NCBI GenBank assembly: GCA_037976565.1
Contig: CP137685.1
Location: 22,793,796 to 22,857,795, forward strand
DNA length: 64,000 nt
Source of the DNA: Mesocentrotus franciscanus
Lineage: Eukaryota > Echinodermata > Echinoidea > Camarodonta > Strongylocentrotidae
Reading direction: 5' to 3'
Shown one piece after another: positions 1-9,616 of this stretch. The notes under the pieces are model-generated. The model made no database searches and was not told the DNA's origin. It saw only the letters and a list, made by a program, of their open reading frames with translations. Made by a program: the position numbers and the translations under genes. The stretch's first letter is position 1, and every line of letters starts with the position of its first letter.

Positions 1-840
1 CTCCTCAACATGTGCCTCAACCTAGCCTCACCTTTGAGCCTTACGGTAACTTCGCAACTGAAGTGGAACGTGACCTTATAGCAAAGAGAAACAGGCAACT
101 GAACATCAAACCCCTGCAGGAATTCAGTGTTAGACAGGGGCCTCAAGACACCGCTAGGAACCCAACAAATGTTCTAGCTCCAAATCAACAACCCCCAAAG
201 ACAAATGTGGTCAGACAAGGATCTTGGAGTAATGGTTCTGGTGGACAATACTCCGGAGACTCCTTCCAGAGAACTTCCTCTGTGCAAAGAGCAAGTTCCT
301 TGACTATCAAACCTCTTGACAGATATCAAGATTCCCATAGTAGTAACCCTGATTTGAAATCTGATGCAAATTACTCAAGAGGACTGAATTCAAATACAAG
401 CTATAAAGTTTCCAATGATGGACAGTTTCCCAAGTATTCAAGTGTGCCAGACCTGCAGCAGCAGATGAGTCCTCATGATGATATACCTGGAAACAAAATT
501 CTGGTACAAACCCTCCTGCAGGATCAAGGTCAATGCAGCGTTCCTCCTCGTTAGATCAGCCTGTATTTCCAGGAGGTATACTAGATACGGCGATCCGTAA
601 TCATGAACCAACTGCAACACAGAATCAACAGCGCGATGAATGTCACATACCCCTTATGATATCATTATCCGTTACTCGAAATCCTGATGATAAACAAGCC
701 CGGGCAAAGTACAACATAGAAAATGGGTTCCTGACCCTACCAGGAAAGAAACAGGCTAATCACTTCAGAGCAAGTGGCAAGCAGAGTTTGATTAGCAGTA
801 GCAGTGGGATGGGGTACAATTCCGGTCCACAAAGAGACAC
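1..840 (+). CDS. Host gene, partial exon interrupted by a LINE
   Basis: The frame is open from the left window edge and encodes a Ser/Gln/Pro/Arg-rich, probably disordered segment. The first frame stops at 552-554. A second frame open through the same region continues with the same composition (Ser-rich, 'MQRSSSLDQP'). The switch fits a one-base indel in the A-run at 491-498, which could be an assembly error, an allele or a pseudogene lesion. Around 830-850 the reading passes into LINE-derived sequence, so the exon is interrupted there. No conserved domain was recognised. A weak resemblance in style to C-terminal regions of USP53/USP54-type proteins was considered but cannot be supported. Confidence 0.5.
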
Positions 841-1376
841 AACGTACCATCTCATTCTACAATATACCCCTACAAGAAAATTAAGATCAAATAGTAAATC
901 CCTCCTGGTAACTCCAAGCACTCAAACAAAATATTATGGCACTCGCTCTTTCAAAAATTCTTCGGCCGAATTGTGGAACAGCTTGCCTGATATTGTCAAA
1001 CAGGCAAGCACAACAGAGTCATTTAAGACTCTGTTGAAGACCTATCTTTTTGTAAATTGTTAATTTTGTTCCAGCTGTTTAGTGGCTTCTTTGGTTTTAG
1101 TATCATGTACATATTTAATATTCAATTTGATGTTCATTTAATTTTCATTAAAAAATTTGTATTACCTGAATGTACAATCTATTACATGTAAGCTATATAG
1201 GAACTGCGTATCATTATTATTGTTTTTAATTAACTATTTTCATGTATCAGGCATAAATGTTCATTTCTATTCCACCCTATCTCTATTTCCTTCTTTTCTA
1301 AGCGCATAGGGACTTTCTTTGTGTTAGTGATATGCGCTATACAAATAACGTTCATTATTATTATTATTATTATCAG
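840..1376 (+). mobile_element. 5'-truncated LINE (non-LTR retrotransposon) 3' end
   Basis: Bases about 844-1062 encode the characteristic C-terminal tail of CR1/L2/Rex-like reverse transcriptases, including YTPTRKLRS, a YGTRSF block, ELWNSLP and a final SFKTLLKTYLF before the stop at 1060-1062. The following 310 bases look like a LINE 3' UTR ending with 'tatgcgctatac' and an ATT microsatellite (1354-1373). A pentamer gtcca occurs at 825-829 and 1376-1380 and could be a target-site duplication, but it is short. The insertion lies within or against host coding sequence. Confidence 0.75.
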
Positions 1377-1920
1377 TCCAGCACTGAGAACAGATCACAA
1401 GGGACATCTCACCATGAAGGACTCACTATGAGACAAACACCCAAGGTGCACGTCGCCAAAGGTTTAGACATTGATTCCATTGCAAGTAGGGACTTTGGTT
1501 ACAGGAGTCGAGACAGATCAATCGCAAGCTCCGGAAGTGTCTATTTTCTGGATGGACATGCTTCCGATGTTCCACCATCAAGTGTAACAGCTTCAGCATC
1601 CATGATCTCTCACGATAAAGACACCTCAAAGTATGGACACATATACCAGGTCTTTGACAAGAATCAACAGCCATCCATGCATCATCAGACAAGTAACAGG
1701 GGTGATGCCCCAAGATCACAAACACCTACAAGACAACTTGGTCAGCAGTTCACATCTGCAACAGACAAATCAGACCGAAGAACTCCGGTTCAGAACCAAG
1801 GATCTGAGGATGTAGTCAGTGAATACATGAAAGGTGTTGAAGAACAGTTACGCTCATCCAAGAAGGCTGAGGCGGAAGGGAATTTGGTATTAGCGCTTGG
1901 TCTCTGCACAGCAGCAGTAT
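1377..1920 (+). CDS. Host gene exon
   Basis: The frame is open from just after the LINE tail, where 'ttattatcag' could act as a splice acceptor, to a strong donor (tat|gtaagt at 1920/1921). The protein is polar and Ser/Asp/Gln-rich, and it ends in a predicted helix pair with the pattern AxxxGNLxLALxLCxxAV, which resembles the start of an MIT/TPR-like helical hairpin. The exon ends with one base of the next codon. Joined in frame to the exon at 4054, it would complete a three-helix hairpin. Function unknown. Confidence 0.55.
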
Positions 1921-2269
1921 GTAAGTCCTTTCATTACACATTCTTTTATGAAGTATCATTATGATGTAGTGTACAAGTATAATACATAACCAAACTTCTT
2001 GGTTTCTGTCAAACAGACAACTGGGGAAACTGCAGTAATAGTGTAGATCCTGCATTACCATTTCACTATGAACATGATTGAAAACTGTTTCTTCTAGATG
2101 ACAATAAGATGATGATGAAGTATAGGTGAAGAAAATTGACTCCTGATTTATAATTGTTTATTTAACAATGTCAGAGGTTTTACAAATCAGAGTATTGAGC
2201 AGTTTGAATCAAAAAATAAGAAGATAGATCTTGTACTACTTGAAAAAGCTTTCAGAAACCTGTAATACT

Positions 2270-2460
2270 TAATAATTATATTTGCTTATATAGCGCCTAA
2301 CACTTACTTTATTAGAAGTCTCTAAGCGCTCTACAATAAAGCAGCATAATTACTCTGGCTTTAGCAGAGCAGTTGTCATGCGCTCTGCGTTTCAAGGAAT
2401 AAATTCCTACCAGGTCGCCATTTACTTCACCTGGATAGATTTGTATCACAAAACTCCGTA
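2270..2460 (-). repeat. LINE/SINE 3'-tail-like repeat
   Basis: The stretch contains 'cttatatagcgcctaac', 'ctaagcgctctacaa' and 'caggtcgccatttacttcacctgg', which together resemble the conserved 3' end of interspersed retroelements common in marine invertebrates, here in reverse orientation. The same signature occurs again at 61613-61706. Confidence 0.5.
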
Positions 2461-3372
2461 ATTTCTAAGAAATGCATTAATTAATAAATAACAGCGGTAC
2501 CCAAAATTGCATGCATTTTGTAATTTAAATTCCTTGAAGTGAGAGTTAACACTGAACCCTATTCAAAAGCTGTATTCACTGGGTATCACCATGGACCTAT
2601 TACGGATGGACATTCGTCGTTTTGTTAACGAATTAATTGTGATTGTCTCCGTCAATGTTGTCTCAATAACATTCCGTACATGTTTCTTCACTTTGATCTC
2701 ATGAGGTCCGCCGCCAATAAGCCGGGACAGAATCAAGATAGTGATTTTACACATGTTAATATACATGCGCAGAAGATAATAAATCGCTTAAATCATGGGA
2801 AATCGATGTGCAGTTCTGATTTATAATCAGAAATTGTTGTTCCGTGTACTGTGTTTTATTTTGAAAAACATGTTGATATTACCAGATAGAGGTTATATTT
2901 GGATTGTTTGTGATTTAAAATCCCGTTTCCCCAATTTCCTCATAATATTCCAGAGTTACAACGCACAGGGCTTATAAAGATCATAGCCTTCTAATTGTTT
3001 TATCTGGTCATTGGTGCGTGCGAAAGTGTGCGAATCAGTAATAATAAATTTCATATCACCAAAATCGTCTGCTTTTCAACTTTGCTGCTCCCCATTGGTA
3101 ATGTTTTTATTTAAGACACACTCTTACAGAGCACACCATCCAAACAAAACCCAAGAGATGGAAACTGCTCCTTTGTCAATGACCGAAAATGCTTACGCAG
3201 TCGTTATTGTTAAAACAGCTGAAAGTTCTCATGAAGATGCACATAATCAGAAGGCGGCGGATCTCGTTGGATCAAAGAAAGAATCACGTCGAATGTCCAT
3301 CCGTAATAGGTCCATGGTATCACAGCACCAGTATGGTGGTACATCATGCTTCACATTGTGCTCAAACATTCC

Positions 3373-3657
3373 TGGGGAGTGTTTCACAAAGACTATTAAG
3401 ATCGACTTTAAGTTGGACTTAACTATGGCAGGTCGTTCATGCCATTGTTTGCTATCATCGTTTACTGGCATTGGTCTCTCAAGGGACGTACAAATCATGG
3501 TCACAAATCTGCAGAATAGCATTTTTTTGATAATTCATTATTGAGGGAAAAAAAATTATCTATAGATCATAATGGTGAGAGCAACCAGTGGCATGAACGG
3601 CCTGCCATAGTTAAGTCCAACTTAAAGTCGATCTTAGTCTTTGTGAAACACCCCCCT
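3373..3657. mobile_element. MITE with terminal inverted repeats of about 75 bp
   Basis: Bases 3373-3450 and 3584-3657 are near-perfect reverse complements. Both contain GTGTTTCACAAAGACT and a block reading through AAGTTGGACTTAACTATGGC. The centre (about 130 bp) is AT-rich and non-coding. No autonomous partner or clear target duplication was identified. Confidence 0.75.
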
Positions 3658-4053
3658 GGTATCAAACAGCAGTTACTATTGTAACAAAATGGTACTTTAA
3701 AAAAGTACTTTATGTTTACAACCACTGGAATTGGGACAGAATGCTTTTTGCCACAATTATTAGGTTAAATTTTTCTTCCAGTGGTTTATTATCTTTTATC
3801 TATACCATTTCAATTGTCCTTTTTCTGATTTCTCATGTATTTTCTTTATTGCCAAATAAGATGATGATAATGATAATGAAGGGCACAAGTTAAGCATATT
3901 TTTTTTTCTTCTTTGTGACCAAACATATGATAAAATGTGAAAAGTTTGTAAGATTGTTTTTATTTTAAGGCAATCTGCCAAACCTGAAAAGATTGCAGAC
4001 TGTCGCGTTGAGTAATCACGCCCTTTCACCGCCGTTTCTCTTCACACCTGTAG

Positions 4054-4181
4054 CGACGCTGAAGATTGCATTGCGCCAAGATGGCTTGAAAGTTCAGACC
4101 AAACTCTTCCTGCAGACCAAGTACAATACGACCGTGCTGAAATCAAGAGGGTTGCATCGAAGATTGACCAGACTATCCAAG
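4054..4181 (+). CDS. Host gene exon (MIT/TPR-like helix)
   Basis: A long pyrimidine tract followed by 'cacctgtag' forms a good acceptor before 4054, and caag|gtagaa gives a donor after 4181 (128 nt). In phase with the exon ending at 1920, the product contains STLKIALRQ and a basic helix ending LHRRLTRLSK, which extends the preceding helical hairpin. In an alternative frame the 3' end would be in phase with the exon at 31763. Both joins cannot be satisfied at once, so either a small exon or an indel is being missed. The retroelement stack starts only 17 bases into the following intron. Confidence 0.5.
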
Positions 4182-4198
4182 GTAGAATGAAACACTTG

Positions 4199-4755
4199 TG
4201 TCGTGTTTGGGAAGTTTGGGAAGTTTGTGAAGATGAGGAGCATAAATGAAGAAACTCAATACACGTTCTATTTACAGTTCAATATAGATGTATTTTGGCA
4301 GAGTTCAGCAACTCTCAATACAATTACATTGTATAGAATGGAGATTACAAGAAGTATGTGTTCGCCGATTGATGGTTAAAATTCAAGTCTCTCGATTAGA
4401 AAAACTTTACTGTCAGGAAAGTTTTTGGGGAGTGAAACAATGTTGGATGGGTGACTTCAACATGCCTTTGATTGGTCTATGGTCAGGGTTGCTATGGTAT
4501 TATGGGGAGTGGTAATGGAGAGTGTAAGTGACTTGGGTTGGGCCTATGCGTCATAGTTCTTAGAATGTGGTTCCTTAAAGCTAACTCTCTGGGGTGGTCA
4601 CTCATGGTCAATGTTTATAATTACAAGATAATGGGGTCAGTGCCTAGGAATAATGGGGTACTGTCTAGGGATAATGGGGTTCTGTTTTAGATCATGGAAT
4701 GGGGGAAGGTGAATGACTGGAAGGGAGATAGGAGTGATACATGAACTACATAACA
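4199..4755 (-). repeat. Solo LTR related to the Gypsy element at 13450
   Basis: The sequence aligns along its whole length with the 504-bp LTRs at 13450 and 21238. Shared blocks include 'tggggtggtca', 'taatggggttctgttttag' and the end 'gggagataggagtg...acataaca'. It has more indels and substitutions, so it is an older copy. It starts TGTCGTG and ends ACA, with imperfect flanks CTTG/CTAG. No internal region is present, as expected after LTR-LTR recombination. Strand is given by comparison with the coding strand of the intact copy. Confidence 0.75.
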
Positions 4756-4919
4756 CTAGGCACCAGGGGCGGCGATTTCTTTTCATGACCGGGGGACGAA
4801 ATGACCAGAAACGTTTGGGGGCAGAAAAATTCTGCATCACCACAATTCTTACATGTTACACGAAGGACCCGCGAAACGTTTTTCAAAGTGGGGGTTACGA
4901 TCAGGTAGAGCAAAGCAAG

Positions 4920-5390
4920 TGGAGCGTAAATTGGCATGGGGTCCAGGGGCAAAGCCCCGGCGGGGGTCAAGGGGCCCATGAAGCTCAGGGGTTTTAGGCA
5001 TTTAATTACGGTCAGATGAGCATATTTTGATACTTTATTTGTGTCACTGGCATGCATCACTAATTGGAGTGGGGTCCGGGGGCGGACCCCCAGAAGCTTA
5101 GGGGTTGTAGGCATTTAATAACGGTCAGATGAGCATCCATGGGGCCTGCCTTAGGGCCATGGTGGTGTCCAGGAAGCTCAGGGGTTTTAGGCATTTAATA
5201 ACGGTCAGATGAGCAACCAGGGGGCGCGCTTTAGGGCCCTTGGTGAGGTCCAGGGGGCAGAGCCCCCGGAAGCTCAGGGGTTTTAGGCATTTGATTACGG
5301 TCAGATGACCAACCAGGGGCACAATTTTGGGGCCCTTGGTGGGGTCCAGGGGGCGGAGCCCCCGGAAGCTCAGGGAAAAATCATGCCATT
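4920..5390. repeat. GC-rich tandem repeat inside the hAT-like element
   Basis: About five degenerate units of roughly 85-115 bp are present. Each contains the block GGGGTTTTAGGCATTTAAT and then ACGGTCAGATGA, plus a hairpin of the form gggggcggagccccc. Reading frames through this block on both strands are by-products of the repeat and do not look like genes. Confidence 0.7.
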
Positions 5391-5802
5391 TCAGCAACAT
5401 TTGTAAATTCCTGGTATCGAATAAGAAATAAACCACATATATTAATTTTATTGGGGGCAGGGGGCAACTGCCCCAAGCCCCCCATCAGTACGCCAACGCG
5501 AGGGAGCATAGTGAACGAGAGGGGTGAAGGTGACGGAAAGTAATACCCTTCACAGTTTTTGAAGTATTAAAAAAACTATAGTATAAAAACAAGCAATATA
5601 CTTTTTTCACACTTCACTTTCCTACAATATCTACTTGTACATTTTGAGGGATATTATGCGAGGGAGCGTAGCTCCCGAGTGAGAAGATTTTTGCATTTTC
5701 ATTTGTCTAAATGCTGCACTCTTGGGCCCACCAGAGCCTAAAAGGCAGTATTTGCTATACATTTTTTTTTTGCACCTTTTCAAATTTTCCGGGGGGGACG
5801 AT

Positions 5803-6405
5803 AGTAGTAAAGTGGTACGTATAGTCCGAAAATATGATTTATGATATTAATATTAATATTAATCCCTTATTAATCCCTTATTAATCCCCAATCAATAAAT
5901 ATGGATTAAAATATGAAATATGGATTAAAATATGAAATATGGATTAAAAAATGAAATATAGATTAAAAAATGAAATATGGATTAAAAAATGAAATATGGA
6001 TTAAAAAATGAATGATGTATTAATCGTCATTAACGGATATTAAATTTGCATATGAATGAAGAGCGTGAAAACAATAGAATATGAACGAGAGAGGATTAAA
6101 GATGCGGAAGACAAAGGATGGATTATAAATGTATAGGGAGGAGATATACGAAGGGATTATACATGTATGGACGAGTTATGAACAAATGATAATTACAAAC
6201 AATGGGGGTTATAAACAAATGACGTCATGGTATGACGAAAAACAAATGACGTCACGGTATGACGAAAAACAAATGACGTCATGGTGTTGCACAACGACCC
6301 GATGACGTCATCCATGCAATTACAAAGAGGAACCCCTAGAATTAATGACAGGCCTCGACAAGACACGAATTTGACCAAGTACAAAACAAGGAAGGGGTAA
6401 AGAAA
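5803..6405. repeat. Polinton left terminal inverted repeat
   Basis: This is the reverse complement of about 30825-31430. It starts AGTAGTAAAGTGGTACG, then carries 'ttaatccc' repeats and a series of 'atatggattaaaa' units of 15-16 bp (about 5900-6010). The inner part holds four TGACGTCA palindromes. It differs from the right copy by a few small indels, including one additional 27-bp CRE unit on this side. Confidence 0.93.
6220..6310. promoter_or_regulatory. Array of four CRE-like TGACGTCA palindromes
   Basis: TGACGTCA occurs at 6220, 6247, 6274 and 6303, spaced 27-29 bases apart and separated by 'tggtatgacgaaaaacaaa'. TGACGTCA is the known full CREB/ATF-type binding site. The array lies about 170-260 bp upstream of the first TATA box. 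The right repeat has three copies (30931, 30960, 30987). A host-factor-responsive promoter or enhancer is an inference. Confidence 0.55.
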
Positions 6406-6474
6406 ATAAAGAATTGAAGAACAAAGACGAACCCGTTTGGGGATGACGTGTTGAAGTTAAAAATAGATTCGGGA

Positions 6475-6484
6475 GGTATAAAGG
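6475..6484 (+). promoter_or_regulatory. TATA box of the leftmost Polinton gene
   Basis: GGTATAAAGG lies about 70-80 bases before the ATG at 6554 and just inside the inverted repeat, which places a start of transcription near 6505-6510. Confidence 0.55.
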
Positions 6485-6553
6485 TGAAGGACAGGACAAC
6501 GTATATATTCATTATCAAATTCCTTTTTGTAGTAAACAAACGTATGTTTAAAG

Positions 6554-6991
6554 ATGCCCGAATCCCCAGACCCATGGTGCAGAGACATGGAGACGACCGT
6601 GGAGAAAGTGGATCTTTTGATGCTGACAGAATACCTCATGATAGTGGAAACCCAATGGAGCATCAAGAACCAACCCGACGATATATCCAGCCTCCTACCC
6701 TCAGCCGACCCGCAGCACCTGGTTCATCACACAGTCACCTACCTCGACCCACAGAAGGTGGAGCAATTTTACCCTCACGTTGCCCGGGTGCTCTGGCTGA
6801 AACCGGATCGAGTCGACTGCAGACTATACATGGAACATCTACAATTCATTCTGAAAGGGGAGACGGAGGAGGAGTTGGAGGGGAGGCGCAAAAATATTGC
6901 CCGTCATCTGGAGGGTGTCGAAGCAGCTGTACAGCTTGTTTACCGTGCCATGGACGTAGACAGGGGTTTCCCGCCGATGACATGTCTCTAA
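6554..6991 (+). CDS. Unknown Polinton protein, 145 aa
   Basis: The ATG at 6554 is the first in this frame after the TATA box. The product is acidic to neutral and mostly helical by composition, with no signal peptide or membrane segment and no motif I can assign. It overlaps the next gene by 10 bases (ATG at 6982, stop at 6989-6991). The downstream gene's frame is also open back through this whole region, so the two could be independent genes read from one mRNA. They could also be a single protein split by an indel near 6960-6990. GC content here is higher than in the neighbouring AT-rich repeat, which supports coding. Confidence 0.55.
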   Translation: MPESPDPWCRDMETTVEKVDLLMLTEYLMIVETQWSIKNQPDDISSLLPSADPQHLVHHTVTYLDPQKVEQFYPHVARVLWLKPDRVDCRLYMEHLQFILKGETEEELEGRRKNIARHLEGVEAAVQLVYRAMDVDRGFPPMTCL

Positions 6992-7428
6992 CTCTGGTAG
7001 TCAAGATGATGCGGGAACTATGTCCAGAGATGACGGCGGAAGGGGTATCGATATTGACCAGACTATGCCAGAGAATAATACATCAAGACGACTTCCAACG
7101 CGTTTCAGTCGTACGTCTTATACAGGGCGATAATCTTGAACTATTTGTAGACAATCTACTCTCAGAAGGTTTGGAAGAAAAAGATCATCCTCATCTATTG
7201 TCCCGGGCTGTGGTATTGTTGTGTTACTTTGAAAGCGTCTACAAAATGGCTGCCATTTCGACGGAGAAGAAGGAAGAACTTTTCTCACTCTTCGTCAAGG
7301 CGATGACGAAATACAAGGTTCCCTGGTTAGCTGAGAGACCCCGATCGTTGATTGGACTTCTTCCATGGCTGTTTTCACCCCTGGTGTTGAACCTACTTGT
7401 ATATTTATGTAACATCGATGTCAATTAA
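6982..7428 (+). CDS. Putative Bcl-2-like membrane-anchored protein, 148 aa
   Basis: Residues 53-84 (ELFVDNLL, then LLSRAVVLLCYF) follow the spacing of a BH1 region, with SR in the place of the usual GR. Residues 113-124 (VPWLAERPRSLI) resemble BH2, including its tryptophan (W115). Residues 124-143 form a hydrophobic segment followed by only a few residues, as in tail-anchored Bcl-2 family members. A helix around residues 21-37 sits where BH3 would be. The length suits compact viral Bcl-2 homologues, which are known to block mitochondrial apoptosis. This call rests on pattern reading; an unrelated tail-anchored helical protein is the main alternative. It follows the 145-aa gene with a 10-base overlap. 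Confidence 0.38.
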   Translation: MSLTLVVKMMRELCPEMTAEGVSILTRLCQRIIHQDDFQRVSVVRLIQGDNLELFVDNLLSEGLEEKDHPHLLSRAVVLLCYFESVYKMAAISTEKKEELFSLFVKAMTKYKVPWLAERPRSLIGLLPWLFSPLVLNLLVYLCNIDVN

Positions 7429-7600
7429 ATTTGTAATTAAATGTATCTTTTGATACGTGTTGAATAGAAAATCAATGTAATAAAAGTTTGAATTGCAATA
7501 GATCGTCTTTTTGATGTGTACATGTTCAGTATTTCAATATAAGTGATATGTTGTGTGAAGGTGTGCGTGTTTGTGTGTATGTGTTTGAGAGAGAGAGAGT

Positions 7601-7608
7601 TATATAAC
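7601..7608 (+). promoter_or_regulatory. TATA box of the integrase gene
   Basis: TATATAAC lies about 70 bases before the integrase ATG (7674), downstream of a GA repeat (7590-7600). Confidence 0.45.
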
Positions 7609-7673
7609 GTTGTTTCAGCGAAAGGTATACTCATTGGTTACTATAGCTCGTACAGCGTGAAGATCGAGAGAAC

Positions 7674-8762
7674 ATGAAGGGATTGGAGAGAGCTTTGAGA
7701 GATATTTATTCTAACCCTGCACATCGTGCAAGTTTTGGAAGTGTGCAAAAACTATGGCAGGCTGTAAAAGAAAAAGGTTTTCCCAATGTGAGGCTACGTC
7801 GTGTGAAATCATGGTTAGAGAAACAAGATGCATATACATTGCATGCCCCCGTGAGAAAAAAGTTCAAAACCAATAGAGTGAGAGTACGTGGTATAGATGA
7901 GATATGCGAATCCGATTTGATCGATGTCCAGAATTTGGGCAAATTCAATCGTGGTTACAGATATATAATGACATGCATCGACGTGTTGTCTAAATTTGCA
8001 TGGGCCATTCCTCTCAAGACGAAAACATCAAACGATGTCATTGGGGCTTTTAAGCAGATACTAGGTGAAGGTCGCCTCCCTATCATGTTGCATACGGATA
8101 AAGGGAGTGAATTTATGAATGGGAAATTTCAAAGATTTCTCAAAGACAGAGACATCCAATTTTTCACCACGGAGAACACCGTGAAATGTGCGGTGGCTGA
8201 GAGATTCAACCGTTCCCTCATGTCAAAGGTCTGGCGCTATTTCACATTTAACAACACGTACAGATACGTAGATGTTTTGGCAAAGATAATGCAAGGGTAT
8301 AACGGGACTGTCCATTCCAGTATCCGTATGAAACCTCGAGAGGTCACCATCGAAAACCAAAAGCGGGCGATGGAAGCACTTTTTGGGGCGAGAAAAAAGG
8401 AAAGGTCGAACAAATCTACCCGGTTTAAATTCGTGTTGGGTGATCGTGTACGCATTAGTAAATCAAAAATGCGTTTTGAAAAGGGATACGAAACCAACTG
8501 GTCGGAAGAGATATTCACTGTGAGTGCACGGGTGAAAAGAAAATTACCCGTATACAGGATAAAGGATTATAACGGTGAACAATTACGCGGTACATTTTAC
8601 GAGAAAGAACTACAACGCGTCGTGAAGACAAAGAACACGTCGTACAATATCGAGAAAGTATTACGTAACCGTATTTATAAGGGAAAGAAACAATACCTGG
8701 TAAGATGGAAGGGCTATGGCAAAGAATTTGACAGCTCGGTAGACAGGGTTGAAAACCGTTAA
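7674..8762 (+). CDS. Polinton integrase (DDE, retroviral type) with chromodomain, 362 aa
   Basis: This enzyme would cut the element ends and join them to the target, consistent with the 6-bp duplication. The catalytic triad is visible as D81 (ESDLIDV), D142 (HTDKGSEF) and E176 (CAVAERFNRS), giving a D-x(33)-E spacing. A helical N-terminal region (1-60) precedes the core. A C-terminal chromodomain (about 324-355) contains YLVRWKGYGKEFDS. The usual tryptophan after FDS is replaced by serine and the chain ends soon after, so the last helix may be short. The frame is intact. It is the second transcription unit of the plus block, followed 67 bases later by the penton-like gene. Confidence 0.93.
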   Translation: MKGLERALRDIYSNPAHRASFGSVQKLWQAVKEKGFPNVRLRRVKSWLEKQDAYTLHAPVRKKFKTNRVRVRGIDEICESDLIDVQNLGKFNRGYRYIMTCIDVLSKFAWAIPLKTKTSNDVIGAFKQILGEGRLPIMLHTDKGSEFMNGKFQRFLKDRDIQFFTTENTVKCAVAERFNRSLMSKVWRYFTFNNTYRYVDVLAKIMQGYNGTVHSSIRMKPREVTIENQKRAMEALFGARKKERSNKSTRFKFVLGDRVRISKSKMRFEKGYETNWSEEIFTVSARVKRKLPVYRIKDYNGEQLRGTFYEKELQRVVKTKNTSYNIEKVLRNRIYKGKKQYLVRWKGYGKEFDSSVDRVENR

Positions 8763-8829
8763 ATGCTAGAACACCTTTGAAAAGAATCTCATTTTGCTAT
8801 CCGGAAAAGTCGGATGCGGTTGGTACACC

Positions 8830-9594
8830 ATGGGGTCTCATTTCTACATGACACTGCCTAGTAATAGTAGTATGCAATATTACCCCAATAACAAGACGTG
8901 TAAGTTTACAACGAAACTGCATACTCCCCTCTCTCTGAACGGGGATTACGAGGTCGGGTTGGCTGAAATTCAATTTCAATGTACATGGTACAATGTACGG
9001 GAAAACAACAATACGTTTACCGTGTTTAACAAAAATACAGAAGGAGATGGTGTACCGTTGGTACGTCATGTTACTCTACCGATAGGATATTATTATACGG
9101 GGGAAGAGTTGGTAGACATGATCAACGCATCGTTGGACAAAGACTCGCGTCAAAGAGTTGGATTGTTTTACAAAAAATCATCGAGGAAGGTATACGTTCA
9201 AATAAGAGCTGACACGGGGATACTGATACCGTGCAACTTGGCCAGGATGCTTGGATTTGATGGGGAATGTCATCTGGTAGAATCCACGGAGAGTCCTATG
9301 CCAGTGGATCCTCACATGGAATTTCATACTTTTTATGTGTATTCAGATATTGTACAATTTCAGAATGTAGGGGAAGTATCCGTGCCACTATTACGTATAA
9401 TAGCAACCAAAGCTAAAAAAGACCAGTACAATATCGTCAACACATACAACTCTCCTCATTATGTGCCGTTGAAACTGTATAACTTTGAAACTATCGATAT
9501 TATATTAACCACCGAATCTGGAGAAGTGGTTCCATTTGAACGTGGAAAGTTGATCGTGAAACTACATTTCCGTGAACGCTCCCCTATTTTGTAA
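8830..9594 (+). CDS. Penton-like minor capsid protein, 254 aa
   Basis: The start at 8830 (accATGg) has a strong Kozak context. The frame is open about 36 bases upstream, but only from a non-ATG codon. The N-terminus (FYMTLPSNSSMQYYPNN, then a block ending GDYEVGLAEIQF) matches the widely distributed Polinton protein assigned as the single jelly-roll vertex protein. Residues after it alternate hydrophobic and polar as in beta strands. No membrane segment is present. Its place between integrase and the pVI-like gene follows the usual Polinton structural cluster. The protein would occupy the five-fold vertices of the capsid. Confidence 0.82.
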   Translation: MGSHFYMTLPSNSSMQYYPNNKTCKFTTKLHTPLSLNGDYEVGLAEIQFQCTWYNVRENNNTFTVFNKNTEGDGVPLVRHVTLPIGYYYTGEELVDMINASLDKDSRQRVGLFYKKSSRKVYVQIRADTGILIPCNLARMLGFDGECHLVESTESPMPVDPHMEFHTFYVYSDIVQFQNVGEVSVPLLRIIATKAKKDQYNIVNTYNSPHYVPLKLYNFETIDIILTTESGEVVPFERGKLIVKLHFRERSPIL

Positions 9595-9616
9595 GAAATT
9601 CAACCATCCATAAACC

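Larger units (their letters stand above)
1921..4053. other. Host intron filled with repeats
   Basis: No convincing coding exon was seen. The interval holds a LINE/SINE-type tail in reverse orientation (about 2270-2460), two inverted fragments that share a 31-base core (near 2583-2616 and 3287-3318), and one clear MITE (3373-3657). Short reading frames here, including one of 177 codons at 3011-3544, run across these repeats and are not supported as genes. Confidence 0.5.

Noticed and set aside
3011..3544. 177-codon frame in the host intron
   Set aside because: It starts at a non-ATG codon and runs through an inverted repeat fragment and into a MITE arm.
4713..5436. Frames of about 90-120 codons on both strands
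   Set aside because: They follow the GC-rich tandem repeat inside the hAT-like element and repeat the same peptide.
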